A stretch of 7,835 nucleotides of DNA from Spirochaetales bacterium (lineage in GTDB: Bacteria; Spirochaetota; Spirochaetia; DSM-27196; SKKC01): positions 1-7,835 of the forward strand of contig SLAN01000220.1 of NCBI GenBank assembly GCA_007126865.1, given 5' to 3'. Below are positions 1 to 6,605 of the stretch, piece after piece. Each line of letters opens with the position of its first letter. The first letter of the stretch is position 1. Both the position numbers and the translations under genes were made by a program. A model generated the notes under the pieces. That model worked only from the letters and a program-made list of their open reading frames with translations, was not told the DNA's origin and made no database searches.

Positions 1-49
1 CGGCGCGGCCGCCTCCCGCCCGGCACGGCGCGACTCGCCGCTCACCTTC

Positions 50-79
50 TTGACAATTCGGGCGAGCCGTGACTATCGT
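50..79 (+). promoter_or_regulatory. Probable sigma-70 promoter of the tRNA-Arg gene
   Basis: A perfect -35 hexamer TTGACA (50-55) is followed after 18 nt by TATCGT (74-79), which matches 4 of 6 consensus -10 bases. Transcription would start around 85-87, giving a leader of about 8 nt before the mature tRNA. Because no terminator is visible between the tRNA and the next gene, this promoter probably also serves the aminotransferase. The sequence before it (1-49) holds nothing I can assign. One plus-strand frame is open from the window edge to a TGA at 70-72, but it is too short to call as the end of a gene. Confidence 0.6.
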
Positions 80-93
80 TGCGTTCAGTTAGT

Positions 94-167
94 GGGCGCG
101 TAGCTCAGCTGGATAGAGCGCCAGCCTCCGGAGCTGGAAGTCGTGGGTTCGAATCCCGCCGTGCTCA
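94..167 (+). tRNA. tRNA-Arg (anticodon CCG)
   Basis: The full cloverleaf can be drawn by eye. The acceptor stem GGGCGCG (94-100) pairs with CGTGCTC (160-166), including two G-U pairs. The D-stem is GCTC/GAGC. The anticodon stem CCAGC/GCTGG encloses the loop CTCCGGA, which gives anticodon CCG and reads CGG. The T-stem GTGGG/CCCGC encloses TTCGAAT. Base 167 is the discriminator A. The 3' CCA is not encoded, since TCT follows, so it must be added by nucleotidyltransferase. This decodes a codon that should be common in a GC-rich genome. An open frame through this tRNA in the plus strand is the usual tRNA artefact and not a gene. Confidence 0.97.
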
Positions 168-184
168 TCTCTCCCACTCACTCT

Positions 185-1426
185 ATGAATCCATTGCTTG
201 CCGACGCCGCCGCCCGCCGGGCGGCGGGGCTGCCGGTTATCGATCTATCCGATACGAGTTTTCACCGGAACGGGCTTCGCTATCCCGACGAGCGGCTCCG
301 CCGCCACTTTGCCGACTACGTAGCCGAGCGGAACTATGACCCCGACCCCCGCGGGCGAATCGGGACGCGCGAGCGCATCGCCGAGTGGTATGCCTCGCAC
401 GGCGTTGCGGCCGACCCCGAGCGTACGTTCCTGACCGCATCGACGAGCGAAAGCTACGCGTTAATCTTCCAGGCGCTGCTTTCCGCCGGCGACACGGTGC
501 TCCTTCCGAGGCCTACCTATCCGCTTTTCGCACACCTCTGTGAATATGCGCGGGTGACTCCGGTCTACTACTCGCTCGATGTCGAGCGCTCGTTCGCACC
601 GGACTTCGCCGAGGTCGAGGCGCGGCTTGCAGCCGGCGCGGCGGCGTGTGTCACCATCTCCCCCAACAATCCGACCGGAGCGGTGCTGAACGACGCCGAA
701 GAGGCCCGATTCGAGGAGCTGTGCGCAAGGTACGGCGCCGTGTTGATTCGCGACGAGGTGTTTCGCGGATTCGAGTGGGATGATGGGCGCTCGCGCGCGG
801 TTGGTGACCCGCGCGGTGGCGAGTCGGTCGAGGCCGCGCGGCCGGACGCCGGGCAGAAGCTCGCCGCGCCGGCAGGCGGCCCGCCGTCGCGTGGGCACAG
901 CGCCGGGAGCGGACCTCCGCGCTTCCGGCTCGGCGGGGTGTCGAAGCTCTTTGCATCTCCCGATCTGAAGCTCGCATGGATCAGTGTGGAGGGCGGCGAC
1001 CGGAACGGGGCTTCGGGGAGGAACGGGTCGGTAATGGAGCGGCTCGAGCTCGCCAACGATACCTATCTCAATGCGTCGTCAGCGAGCCAGTTCGTCGTCG
1101 AGCGCATGTTCGCCGACGGGGCGGATGTGCCGGCGAAGCTTCGGGCAGGGCTGGCTCGCCGGCACGTGCTGGTCGACGAGGTGCTCGGCGGTGGCGCCGA
1201 CCGGATCGAGGTTTTCCCGCAGGCCGGCGGCATACATCGCGTGCTGCGCGTTCCCGGCGCCGACGACGAAGCGGCGGCGCGCGAACTGTTGCGCGCGAGC
1301 GGCGTACTGGTCCATCCCGGCTATTTCTACGACTTCCCCGACCACGGCTACTGGGTGATCTCGATCGTGCCTGCCGAAGAGGTGTTGCGTGAGGGGCTGG
1401 AGGCGATCGGGCGATTTGTCGGGTGA
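185..1426 (+). CDS. PLP-dependent aminotransferase, class I/II (fold type I)
   Basis: This 413-residue enzyme probably transfers an amino group between an amino acid and a 2-oxo acid in the cytoplasm. The substrate cannot be named. Fold-type-I landmarks appear in order: NNPTG (161-165) contacting the cofactor, D190 in DEVF for the pyridine nitrogen, and K254 in VSKLF as the Schiff-base lysine. The frame continues upstream to a GTG inside the tRNA, so the ATG at 185 is the only sensible start. It has no visible Shine-Dalgarno and lies 17 nt past the tRNA. Two oddities are visible. A Gly/Pro/Ala-rich stretch (about residues 200-246) sits between DEVF and the lysine loop, where relatives have a short connection. 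The C-terminal GYxR-type motif, whose arginine normally holds the substrate carboxylate, reads GYWVIS, with V391 in the arginine position. Relatives I recall with similar HPGYF-DF endings also lack that arginine, so this may be a subfamily trait. Confidence 0.9.
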   Translation: MNPLLADAAARRAAGLPVIDLSDTSFHRNGLRYPDERLRRHFADYVAERNYDPDPRGRIGTRERIAEWYASHGVAADPERTFLTASTSESYALIFQALLSAGDTVLLPRPTYPLFAHLCEYARVTPVYYSLDVERSFAPDFAEVEARLAAGAAACVTISPNNPTGAVLNDAEEARFEELCARYGAVLIRDEVFRGFEWDDGRSRAVGDPRGGESVEAARPDAGQKLAAPAGGPPSRGHSAGSGPPRFRLGGVSKLFASPDLKLAWISVEGGDRNGASGRNGSVMERLELANDTYLNASSASQFVVERMFADGADVPAKLRAGLARRHVLVDEVLGGGADRIEVFPQAGGIHRVLRVPGADDEAAARELLRASGVLVHPGYFYDFPDHGYWVISIVPAEEVLREGLEAIGRFVG

Positions 1427-1454
1427 CTCCTTACGCGAGTGAGGTGCGTTCAGC

Positions 1455-1542
1455 GTGTGCGCCGCCCGGGCGCGGATCGGGTGCACCACGATCGTCGTTA
1501 TTCGCCATGACTCGGGTGTGCGCCGCCCGGCGCGGATCGGGT
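1455..1542. repeat. Near-perfect direct repeat pair in the convergent gap
   Basis: A 28-nt sequence at 1455-1482 recurs as 27 nt at 1516-1542. The only difference is one G (CCCGGGCGCGG against CCCGGCGCGG). The copies start 61 nt apart with 34 nt of unrelated sequence between. The first copy contains the perfect 10-bp palindrome CGCCCGGGCG (1463-1472). The pair fills most of the 155-bp gap between the aminotransferase and the lipoprotein gene and encodes nothing convincing. It could be a small intergenic repeat family or the trace of a local duplication. Which of these it is cannot be told from one locus. Confidence 0.75.
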
Positions 1543-1543
1543 T

Positions 1544-1570
1544 CGGGCTCGGCGGGATCGCCGGAGCCCG
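1544..1570. terminator. Probable shared hairpin terminator between convergent genes
   Basis: CGGGCTC pairs with GAGCCCG (7 bp). After one bulged G, GGCG pairs with CGCC and closes a GGAT tetraloop, giving 11 bp in all. It sits 117 nt past the aminotransferase stop and 12 nt past the lipoprotein-gene stop, so it could end transcription from both sides. Neither strand has a T-tract after it, so it is not a classic intrinsic terminator. It may act as an RNA 3' end stabiliser or with Rho. Confidence 0.5.
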
Positions 1571-1582
1571 TCCAGGTCGATG

Positions 1583-2983
1583 TCAGTCGGTTTCGGGCCG
1601 CCAGAACGGCATGTGCCCGTGAGCGATGAGCTCGCGCTCCATCGTCTCCGCATCCACCAGATAGATCCCCGGCCGATTTTCATCTTCGGTCTGGGAGTTC
1701 AACAGCACATACCGGCTATCGGGGCTCCATATCGCGCCCGAGCGGTTGTATTGATCGAAGAAGGGCACGTATGTGCCGTAGAACTCCACCGACGGGACAA
1801 CCGGCCCGAGCCGCCGTACTCGTCCGGTGTCCGACTCGATGATGCCGAGCACGTTCTGCCAGCGCTGGCGGGTTCCTGCCTCTTGGTCGGCCGGAAGAAT
1901 GCTCGGTTGAAAGTAGGCTATGAGCGAGCCGTCGGGTGACCAGGAAAAGGAGTTCACGCCGGTGAGCGGCGGGTCGGAGCCTGCCGTGGTGGATGCCGGT
2001 GACGGCCCGGTGGAAATCGCCGCGGCCGTGATTCCGCCGCCGCGGGGTCCGCCGGCGGTCGGAGGCAAGCCGTGCCGGTCGATGATTCGCAGCGTACCGA
2101 TCAATCCGCCGCTCTGCCAGCTGCTGCCGTCGAGATAGGCAAGGCGTTCACCGTCGGGTGACCATGCGAACGCGCCGGCTGAAGAGATTGCCGCCACCTC
2201 CTCGTATTCCCTCCCGTCGCGCCCGAAAAAGACAACACGGTTCGTGACACCACTGCCCTGAAGGCTCGCGGCGAATACGTCCCCGGCGGGGTTGACGACC
2301 GGTGTCTGGAAAAAGGCGGTCGAGGCGGGTAACTCCCGCGCCTCGTAGCGATCGTTCTGATGTGTTATTACGTGGAGTGTGCCGCCGCTGCCGGTAAACG
2401 CCGAGGCACCGGTGTTCGCCGCGAGATAGCTTCCGTCCGGCGCCCAGTCCCAGAAGATCGGCCTGCCGGTCAACACGACCTGTGACTCATCCGTTTCCAG
2501 ATCCCAGATAACGAGCTCAACCGTCGCTCCGGTAGCGCTTGTGCGTGCATAGCTGATCCGGCGCCCGTCGGGTGCCCACTGCACGTATACCGGCGGTTGA
2601 TTGACGCCGGTTTCGTGCACTCTGATATCTCCGGTTTCTACGTTGTTAACGTATATGAAGTGCCGGCGCCGCTCACCATCGGGGAAGAATTTACCCGTGT
2701 AGCTTATGCGGGTGCCGTCGGGGGACCACATCGGCTGAACGAAGTCGTAGGGGCGGCCGCCGCGGCGTTCGGACTGTATGGTGATCGCGGTGGGTTCTCC
2801 GGATGCCGCATCGACCGTGTAGATATTTCCATCTTCACCGGTGTAGACGATCTCGCCGACGTCGGTCGGGCTGCGATCGGGCACCTCAAAGGATGGCGGT
2901 GTGGCGGGGTCCATGACGGCACAACCGGCGGCAAATACGGAAAGTGCGAAGACCGACAGCAGTCGCAGATGGATGCGATTCAT
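1583..2983 (-). CDS. Secreted lipoprotein with TolB-like WD40 beta-propeller
   Basis: The 466-residue product starts with a lipoprotein signal peptide: basic MNRIHLR, a hydrophobic stretch, then FAAGC with the lipidated cysteine at C21. The -3 residue is A rather than L, a relaxed lipobox. The rest is a beta-propeller of the TolB/PD40 kind. W-[SA]-P-D-G motifs recur at W86, W136, W180, W274, W348 and W419, with a degenerate NPAGD at 231 and a terminal WRP at 461. That is enough for a seven- or eight-bladed ring. A Gly/Ser/Thr/Pro-rich stretch (about 305-342) separates two blades. No catalytic domain is visible, so it is most likely a binding or scaffold protein on the outer side of the cytoplasmic membrane or on the outer membrane. 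True TolB works with Pal, and neither Pal nor TolA is seen here, so I do not call it TolB. The ATG at 2983 has no Shine-Dalgarno. Confidence 0.88.
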   Translation of the reverse strand: MNRIHLRLLSVFALSVFAAGCAVMDPATPPSFEVPDRSPTDVGEIVYTGEDGNIYTVDAASGEPTAITIQSERRGGRPYDFVQPMWSPDGTRISYTGKFFPDGERRRHFIYVNNVETGDIRVHETGVNQPPVYVQWAPDGRRISYARTSATGATVELVIWDLETDESQVVLTGRPIFWDWAPDGSYLAANTGASAFTGSGGTLHVITHQNDRYEARELPASTAFFQTPVVNPAGDVFAASLQGSGVTNRVVFFGRDGREYEEVAAISSAGAFAWSPDGERLAYLDGSSWQSGGLIGTLRIIDRHGLPPTAGGPRGGGITAAAISTGPSPASTTAGSDPPLTGVNSFSWSPDGSLIAYFQPSILPADQEAGTRQRWQNVLGIIESDTGRVRRLGPVVPSVEFYGTYVPFFDQYNRSGAIWSPDSRYVLLNSQTEDENRPGIYLVDAETMERELIAHGHMPFWRPETD

Positions 2984-3051
2984 GGTGATGCAAACATAGT
3001 AACATTGCGACCGAAGGGCAAAGGGTAGGCGCTTATGATATATTATTCGGT
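2984..3051. promoter_or_regulatory. Divergent promoter region, AT-rich
   Basis: This 68-bp gap separates two divergent genes and must hold both promoters. Next to the plus-strand gene is an AT-rich patch (3032-3047) in otherwise GC-rich DNA. It contains TATGAT (3034-3039) and TATTAT (3041-3046). The latter ends exactly 5 nt before the GTG at 3052, placing the expected transcription start on the start codon. On the minus strand, TACTAT lies 11 nt before the ATG of the lipoprotein gene. Neither side shows a good -35 hexamer or a Shine-Dalgarno at usable distance. The purine run AAAGGG at 3020-3025 is too far from 3052. Confidence 0.5.
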
Positions 3052-4041
3052 GTGGAAGAGTATGATGTTGTCGTTGTAGGCGCCGGAATTGCAGGCCTTA
3101 TGTGCGCGAGATCGCTTTCTGAGCGGGGACACTCGGTTCTCGCAGTCGAACGGGCGCCGGTGGTCGGTGGGCGGATGGCTACCTGCCGCATTCAGAATGC
3201 GGTGTTCGACTCCGGCGCGCAGTTCTTCACGGTAACCGATCTCCGTTTCAGTGCTGTGGTGCGCGAGCTCGAGCGGCGTGGCGTCGTTCGAGTATGGAGC
3301 ACCGGGTACGTGAACGACGAGGGCGCGCTGACGACGACGGGCCAGGTGCGCTACTGCGGTGTACCGGATATGAGGGCGGTCTGTTCGGCCGTCGCCGAAC
3401 AAACGGTCGTCGAAACGGGTATCGAGGTAGTCCGGATCGAGCCACACGAGGGGCGGTGGACGGTGCACTTCAACTCGGGCGCGATCGCGGCGGCGCGGGC
3501 GGTGGTGCTGACACAGCCGCCGCCCGAATCGCTCGATCTGCTCGACACCTCGGGTGTATCCATCTCCGACAACGACAGAGCTACGCTCTCTGCGGTCTCG
3601 TACGAGCCGACGATCACTCTTCTTGCGATCTGCGACGAGCCGCATCCGCTTCCCGGACCGGGCTCGGTGCAGCTGCGACACGGCCCGATTCGATGGATCG
3701 CCGACAATCGGCGGAAGGGGGTAAGTCCCGAACGCCATGCGCTGACCATCCATGCGGACCATGAGTTCAGCCGTGCCTGTTTCGACGACAGTGACGACCG
3801 GATCGTCGCGAAGGTGAGCGACGCACTCGGACCATGGCTCGATTTGAGTGCCGCGACGGTCGAAGTCCGGCGATGGCGGTATGCACGGGCGGTTCCCGCG
3901 GAAAAGCGGTTCGCCGTGCGGCTGGAAACGGAGGCTTTGTGCATATGCACCGGCGACGGCTTCGCCGGTCCCCGGGTTGAATCCGCCGCGCTTTCGGGCA
4001 TAGATGCAGCGGAGCTCGCTGCGGCTGTTCGAGCGGTGTAA
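3052..4041 (+). CDS. FAD-dependent oxidoreductase, bacterial renalase-like
   Basis: This 329-residue flavoprotein has an N-terminal Rossmann motif VVVVGAGIAG, with the GxGxxG glycines at residues 10, 12 and 15. E33 is placed to bind the ribose of FAD, and GGRM (39-42) is typical of the amine-oxidase/renalase superfamily. Near the C-terminus are RWRYARA and then CTGDGFAGPRVESAALSG, the second FAD-contact motif of renalase-like proteins. Characterised bacterial renalases oxidise off-isomers of NAD(P)H (2- or 6-dihydro forms) back to NAD(P)+, using oxygen. That is a plausible but unproven role here. It is cytoplasmic, with no signal peptide or membrane segment. The GTG at 3052 is chosen because the FAD motif begins five codons later and no other in-frame start fits. 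There is no Shine-Dalgarno. It is divergent from the lipoprotein gene and convergent with the metal-dependent repressor gene. Confidence 0.88.
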   Translation: MEEYDVVVVGAGIAGLMCARSLSERGHSVLAVERAPVVGGRMATCRIQNAVFDSGAQFFTVTDLRFSAVVRELERRGVVRVWSTGYVNDEGALTTTGQVRYCGVPDMRAVCSAVAEQTVVETGIEVVRIEPHEGRWTVHFNSGAIAAARAVVLTQPPPESLDLLDTSGVSISDNDRATLSAVSYEPTITLLAICDEPHPLPGPGSVQLRHGPIRWIADNRRKGVSPERHALTIHADHEFSRACFDDSDDRIVAKVSDALGPWLDLSAATVEVRRWRYARAVPAEKRFAVRLETEALCICTGDGFAGPRVESAALSGIDAAELAAAVRAV

Positions 4042-4090
4042 ATTGCGGGCGTGGCGAGGGAGAACGGATGGCGTGTCGCCGGCCGTATGG

Positions 4091-4594
4091 TTATTCGCCG
4101 ATTCGCGGTTCGCCCACTTCGACGAAGTGGGTACAGCGGGTACAGTCACCGTCTTCGCGGGCGCAGAAGTAGCCGACGCGGTCGTTCCACCGAACGCGCT
4201 CGAGGGGACATGTCTCGTAGTAGTGAACGAACTTGGACAACCGTTCGAAGAGGGTAGCCGAAACACGGTGTTCCATGTGGCACGCATCCTCTTCAGCACT
4301 CTCTTCGTCCATGCCGAGCACCTTGACGAAGAAGTCCTTGAGCGCCGCGTACTTGCGCATGATCTCACGGGCTTCGGCGGCTCCCTGGTCGGTCAGTGTT
4401 ATGAGGTCGTACGGCGAGTAGTTAATGAGTCCGCGATCGCGAAGCGCACGCAGGGCAGCGGTTACCGAGCTACCCATGACTCCGAGCTGCGCGGCGATGT
4501 CGGTTACGCGCGCAGCCTTCTTTCGCTGCTCAACCAGATATATCGCTTTCAGATACATCTCGAGGCTCTCGGAAAGCCTCTCTCGTGCGTGCAT
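4091..4594 (-). CDS. DtxR/IdeR-family metal-dependent transcriptional repressor
   Basis: A 167-residue cytoplasmic DNA-binding regulator. Residues 8-70 form the winged helix-turn-helix (SLEMYLKAIY, then TDIAAQLGVMGSSVTAALRAL). Residues 71-125 are the dimerisation and metal domain. The primary site of DtxR (M10, C102, E105, H106) appears kept as M13, C105, E108 and H109 (ACHMEH). The Cys rather than Glu in that site points to iron rather than manganese sensing, an inference from DtxR versus MntR. The ancillary-site ligands of DtxR (H79, E83, H98) read Y82, K86 and E101 in my alignment, so that site looks lost. There is no C-terminal SH3/FeoA domain. Instead the tail carries C129, C144, C151 and C154, a possible extra metal site. 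The gene follows the chemotaxis receptor gene by 31 nt. No Shine-Dalgarno precedes the ATG. Confidence 0.9.
   Translation of the reverse strand: MHARERLSESLEMYLKAIYLVEQRKKAARVTDIAAQLGVMGSSVTAALRALRDRGLINYSPYDLITLTDQGAAEAREIMRKYAALKDFFVKVLGMDEESAEEDACHMEHRVSATLFERLSKFVHYYETCPLERVRWNDRVGYFCAREDGDCTRCTHFVEVGEPRIGE
4113..4131. other. Perfect 8-bp hairpin near the 3' end of the repressor gene
   Basis: CCCACTTC and GAAGTGGG pair completely around a GAC loop. The hairpin lies inside the last 14 codons of the minus-strand repressor gene and 71 nt beyond the stop of the convergent oxidoreductase. It could stop or protect the oxidoreductase transcript. No T-tract follows it. It also encodes conserved-looking residues before the C-terminus, so the pairing may be a coincidence of codon choice. 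Beside it, GGGTACAG occurs twice one nt apart (4129-4136 and 4138-4145) and encodes the repeated Cys-Thr of CTRCT. Confidence 0.35.
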
Positions 4595-4599
4595 ATGCT

Positions 4600-4629
4600 A
4601 CGTTAGCTCGCTCGCTTCTGCGTTGTCAA
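4600..4629 (-). promoter_or_regulatory. Possible promoter of the repressor gene
   Basis: Read on the minus strand, a perfect TTGACA (4629-4624) overlaps the stop codon of the chemotaxis receptor gene. After 18 nt it is followed by TAACGT (4605-4600), matching 3 of 6 -10 bases. The expected transcription start would fall at about the A of the repressor ATG (4594), giving a leaderless message. This would allow the repressor to be expressed apart from the upstream genes. The -10 element is weak, so this call rests mainly on the -35 box and spacing. Confidence 0.4.
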
Positions 4630-6518
4630 CGATCGACGGTCAAGTGCGTCATTGCATGCGACAGCCGGTCTATCGCCGCACCGGTTCGTTCGCCGACCTC
4701 CTGCAGGTTCTGCACGACGTCGCGAATCCCGGATGCCCGTTCGGCGATCGAGCCGATCATCTGCTCGAAATCGGTCGTAATCGACTCGAGCGATCTCGCG
4801 TCTTCATCCGCCTTGTCGCCTTCGGCGGTGATTGTCTGTATCCGGTCTCGAACCTCTTGCGATATCGCGGTCAGACGCTGAAGCGATTGCATCAGCTGCT
4901 CGTTGCCCGACGACTGCTCATCCATGCTCGCGCGCACCTCCGCCTCGATCGATCGAACCTGCTCGAGAACGTCGGTGACCTCGGCGAACGCCGCAAGCGC
5001 ATGCTCGGACCCCTCCGAGACGGTACGAATCTGCTGCGTGATCTCCTTGAGTTGGCCGGCTATCGCGCGACTCTGCTGTGAGCTGCGCTCGGCGAGGTTT
5101 CTAATCTCGTCGGCAACGACCGCGAAGCCGCTGCCGGCGCTTCCGGCGTGTGCGGCTTCGATAGCGGCGTTCATCGCCAGAAGATTCGTCTGAGCGGCAA
5201 TTGTCTGTACGACCTGGTTCGTTTCGCTGAGGTTCTCGCTCTGGTTGGAGATCGTTCGGATGCTCTCTCCGAGTGCCTCCATGCTGCCCCGGTTCGTTTG
5301 CACGGCTTCCAGCAGTCCGTTTACGCGAGTTCCGAGGGTGTGAATATTCCGATTGACCGAATCGATGCCGGCGACCAGCTCGGTAACCGCCGAGGAGCTC
5401 TGTTCGACCGTGGACGATTGCTCCTCGATGTTCTCGCGGAGCGTGCGGACGGCGCTCATAATCGTTCGAAGCGACTCACCGCTCTTGCGCAGCTCCGCCG
5501 CCTGGGTTTCCACCGACGTGCCGGCCTGCTCGGACTCGGCGATGATCTGTTGAATCGCCTCGCTATTCGCCGTTACCGCCTGCTTGAGCCCGTCACCGGT
5601 TGCGTCGAGCTCGGTCGTCGCCTCCTGCGCGACGGAGACGATCTCCCCTAATCGTTCAATGAACGCGTTGAACTGCGCTGCGACCTCTCCAGTGAGATCG
5701 TCGGTAGTAACCGGAACCCGCTCCGAGAGGTTGCCTCCGCGTTCGGTAAGCGAGTGAACCGTTTCGTGCAGCCGTTCGAGCGGGCGCTGGATTGTGCGGA
5801 CAAAAAAGGCAGCAAGGATGATGATGACGATCACGCTCGAAACGCCGATGAGCGCGGCTGCGATCGTCATGCGCGCGGCGCCCATGGCGGTCGCGTCCTG
5901 AAGAAACTGAACCAGGAGGAGCAGTCCGACCGGATAAACCGCCGCGGTAGTGAGCGCCAACACTGCTCTTCCGCCAAGCGATATGGAGAAGGTTCGACCT
6001 TCCACTGTTTCCGCACGCTGCACTGTTTCCGCCGCGCGTACCGGATCGGTTGCCACAAGGCCGGTGAAGTAGAAAATCACCGCATACACGAATCCGGTCA
6101 ACACCGAGAACACCCCCGTGAACAGCATCGCCGTGCCGTCCGGTTCACCGAGGAACGAGAGTGCAAATGCCGCGAAGACCGGTACGATAATAATCCAGCG
6201 CAGGGCGATGGTAATCGCGTTCCACAGCGGCCAGTTGCACGCCTGTCGTTTCGCACGCGAAGCGGTAGAGCGGTCGTCGACCCCGCGGAGAACCGCCCGA
6301 ACAGCGGAGAGCGCTCGAATCCGAACCACGACGTGGGAGGCGATTGCGACGACAGACCCGATCGCGACGATACCGGCGAATGCGGTGAGCCGGCCGCCAT
6401 CGATCTGCGCTATCGAGGCAAATATATAGAGGTATGGCGGAATAGGCACAGCAAAGGTAATGATCTCTTCGAATAACGCAATACGGAGCACGGGGTGCGA
6501 CACGTGTTCTCTTCTCAA
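4626..6518 (-). CDS. Methyl-accepting chemotaxis protein with six membrane segments
   Basis: A 630-residue chemoreceptor that would control the CheA kinase through CheW. Six hydrophobic segments (about 11-36, 44-66, 101-123, 129-154, 182-206, 216-240) have only short loops and no periplasmic ligand domain, unlike the usual two-segment receptor. A HAMP-like linker follows (about 241-290), then a long coiled-coil signalling domain with its hairpin tip around 440-475 ([20 protein letters not shown]). In the tip, the usual AGE-x-G[RK]GF reads AGSAGSGF, with S460 and S463 in place of the conserved Glu and basic residue. [15 protein letters not shown] is normal. There is no C-terminal NWETF-type tether for CheR/CheB. 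The start is TTG at 6518, chosen because GAGGAGG lies 5 nt before it. Stimulus unknown; membrane or intracellular sensing is likely from the topology. Confidence 0.93.
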   Translation of the reverse strand: MRREHVSHPVLRIALFEEIITFAVPIPPYLYIFASIAQIDGGRLTAFAGIVAIGSVVAIASHVVVRIRALSAVRAVLRGVDDRSTASRAKRQACNWPLWNAITIALRWIIIVPVFAAFALSFLGEPDGTAMLFTGVFSVLTGFVYAVIFYFTGLVATDPVRAAETVQRAETVEGRTFSISLGGRAVLALTTAAVYPVGLLLLVQFLQDATAMGAARMTIAAALIGVSSVIVIIILAAFFVRTIQRPLERLHETVHSLTERGGNLSERVPVTTDDLTGEVAAQFNAFIERLGEIVSVAQEATTELDATGDGLKQAVTANSEAIQQIIAESEQAGTSVETQAAELRKSGESLRTIMSAVRTLRENIEEQSSTVEQSSSAVTELVAGIDSVNRNIHTLGTRVNGLLEAVQTNRGSMEALGESIRTISNQSENLSETNQVVQTIAAQTNLLAMNAAIEAAHAGSAGSGFAVVADEIRNLAERSSQQSRAIAGQLKEITQQIRTVSEGSEHALAAFAEVTDVLEQVRSIEAEVRASMDEQSSGNEQLMQSLQRLTAISQEVRDRIQTITAEGDKADEDARSLESITTDFEQMIGSIAERASGIRDVVQNLQEVGERTGAAIDRLSHAMTHLTVDR

Positions 6519-6523
6519 TTCGG

Positions 6524-6530
6524 CCTCCTC
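6524..6530 (-). promoter_or_regulatory. Strong Shine-Dalgarno that sets the TTG start of the chemotaxis gene
   Basis: GAGGAGG on the minus strand ends 5 nt before TTG (6518-6516). It is the only clear Shine-Dalgarno in the window and decides this start over a GTG five codons in. The same bases lie in a five-codon frame ATGAGGAGGCCGAATTGA (6532-6515), whose stop overlaps the TTG. The rest of the 87-nt gap before the gene (6519-6605) shows a weak flagellar-sigma-like ACCGATTA just upstream and no good terminator. Confidence 0.8.
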
Positions 6531-6605
6531 ATAATCGGTGCGCGCTGTAGATGGAGTTCACATCCAATTATGGTGGGATGGGCATCGCGGCGCAAACTCA
6601 TCAGG

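Noticed and set aside
34..66. Inverted repeat CTCGCC/GGCGAG flanking the TTGACA box
   Set aside because: Only 6 bp with a 21-nt loop, common by chance in GC-rich DNA.
143..184. Extension of the aminotransferase start to a GTG at 143
   Set aside because: The GTG is the T-stem of the tRNA; the processed RNA could not encode it. The ATG at 185 fits.
79..339. Plus-strand open frame of 86 codons running through the tRNA
   Set aside because: It translates the tRNA itself and then the wrong frame of the aminotransferase; a well-known artefact.
3043..4368. 441-codon open frame on the minus strand
   Set aside because: It is antisense to the oxidoreductase and out of frame with the repressor gene, with Arg/Ser/Pro-rich sequence typical of shadow frames in GC-rich DNA.
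4004..4606. 200-codon plus-strand frame over the repressor gene
   Set aside because: It is antisense to a clear DtxR-family gene and shows no family features.
5754..6476. 240-codon plus-strand frame over the chemoreceptor N-terminus
   Set aside because: It is highly charged and antisense to the membrane segments, as expected for the complement of a hydrophobic coding region.
6533..6570. Flagellar sigma factor (FliA-like) promoter before the chemoreceptor gene
   Set aside because: ACCGATTA resembles the -10 element, but the -35 match is poor and the implied start would remove most of the Shine-Dalgarno.
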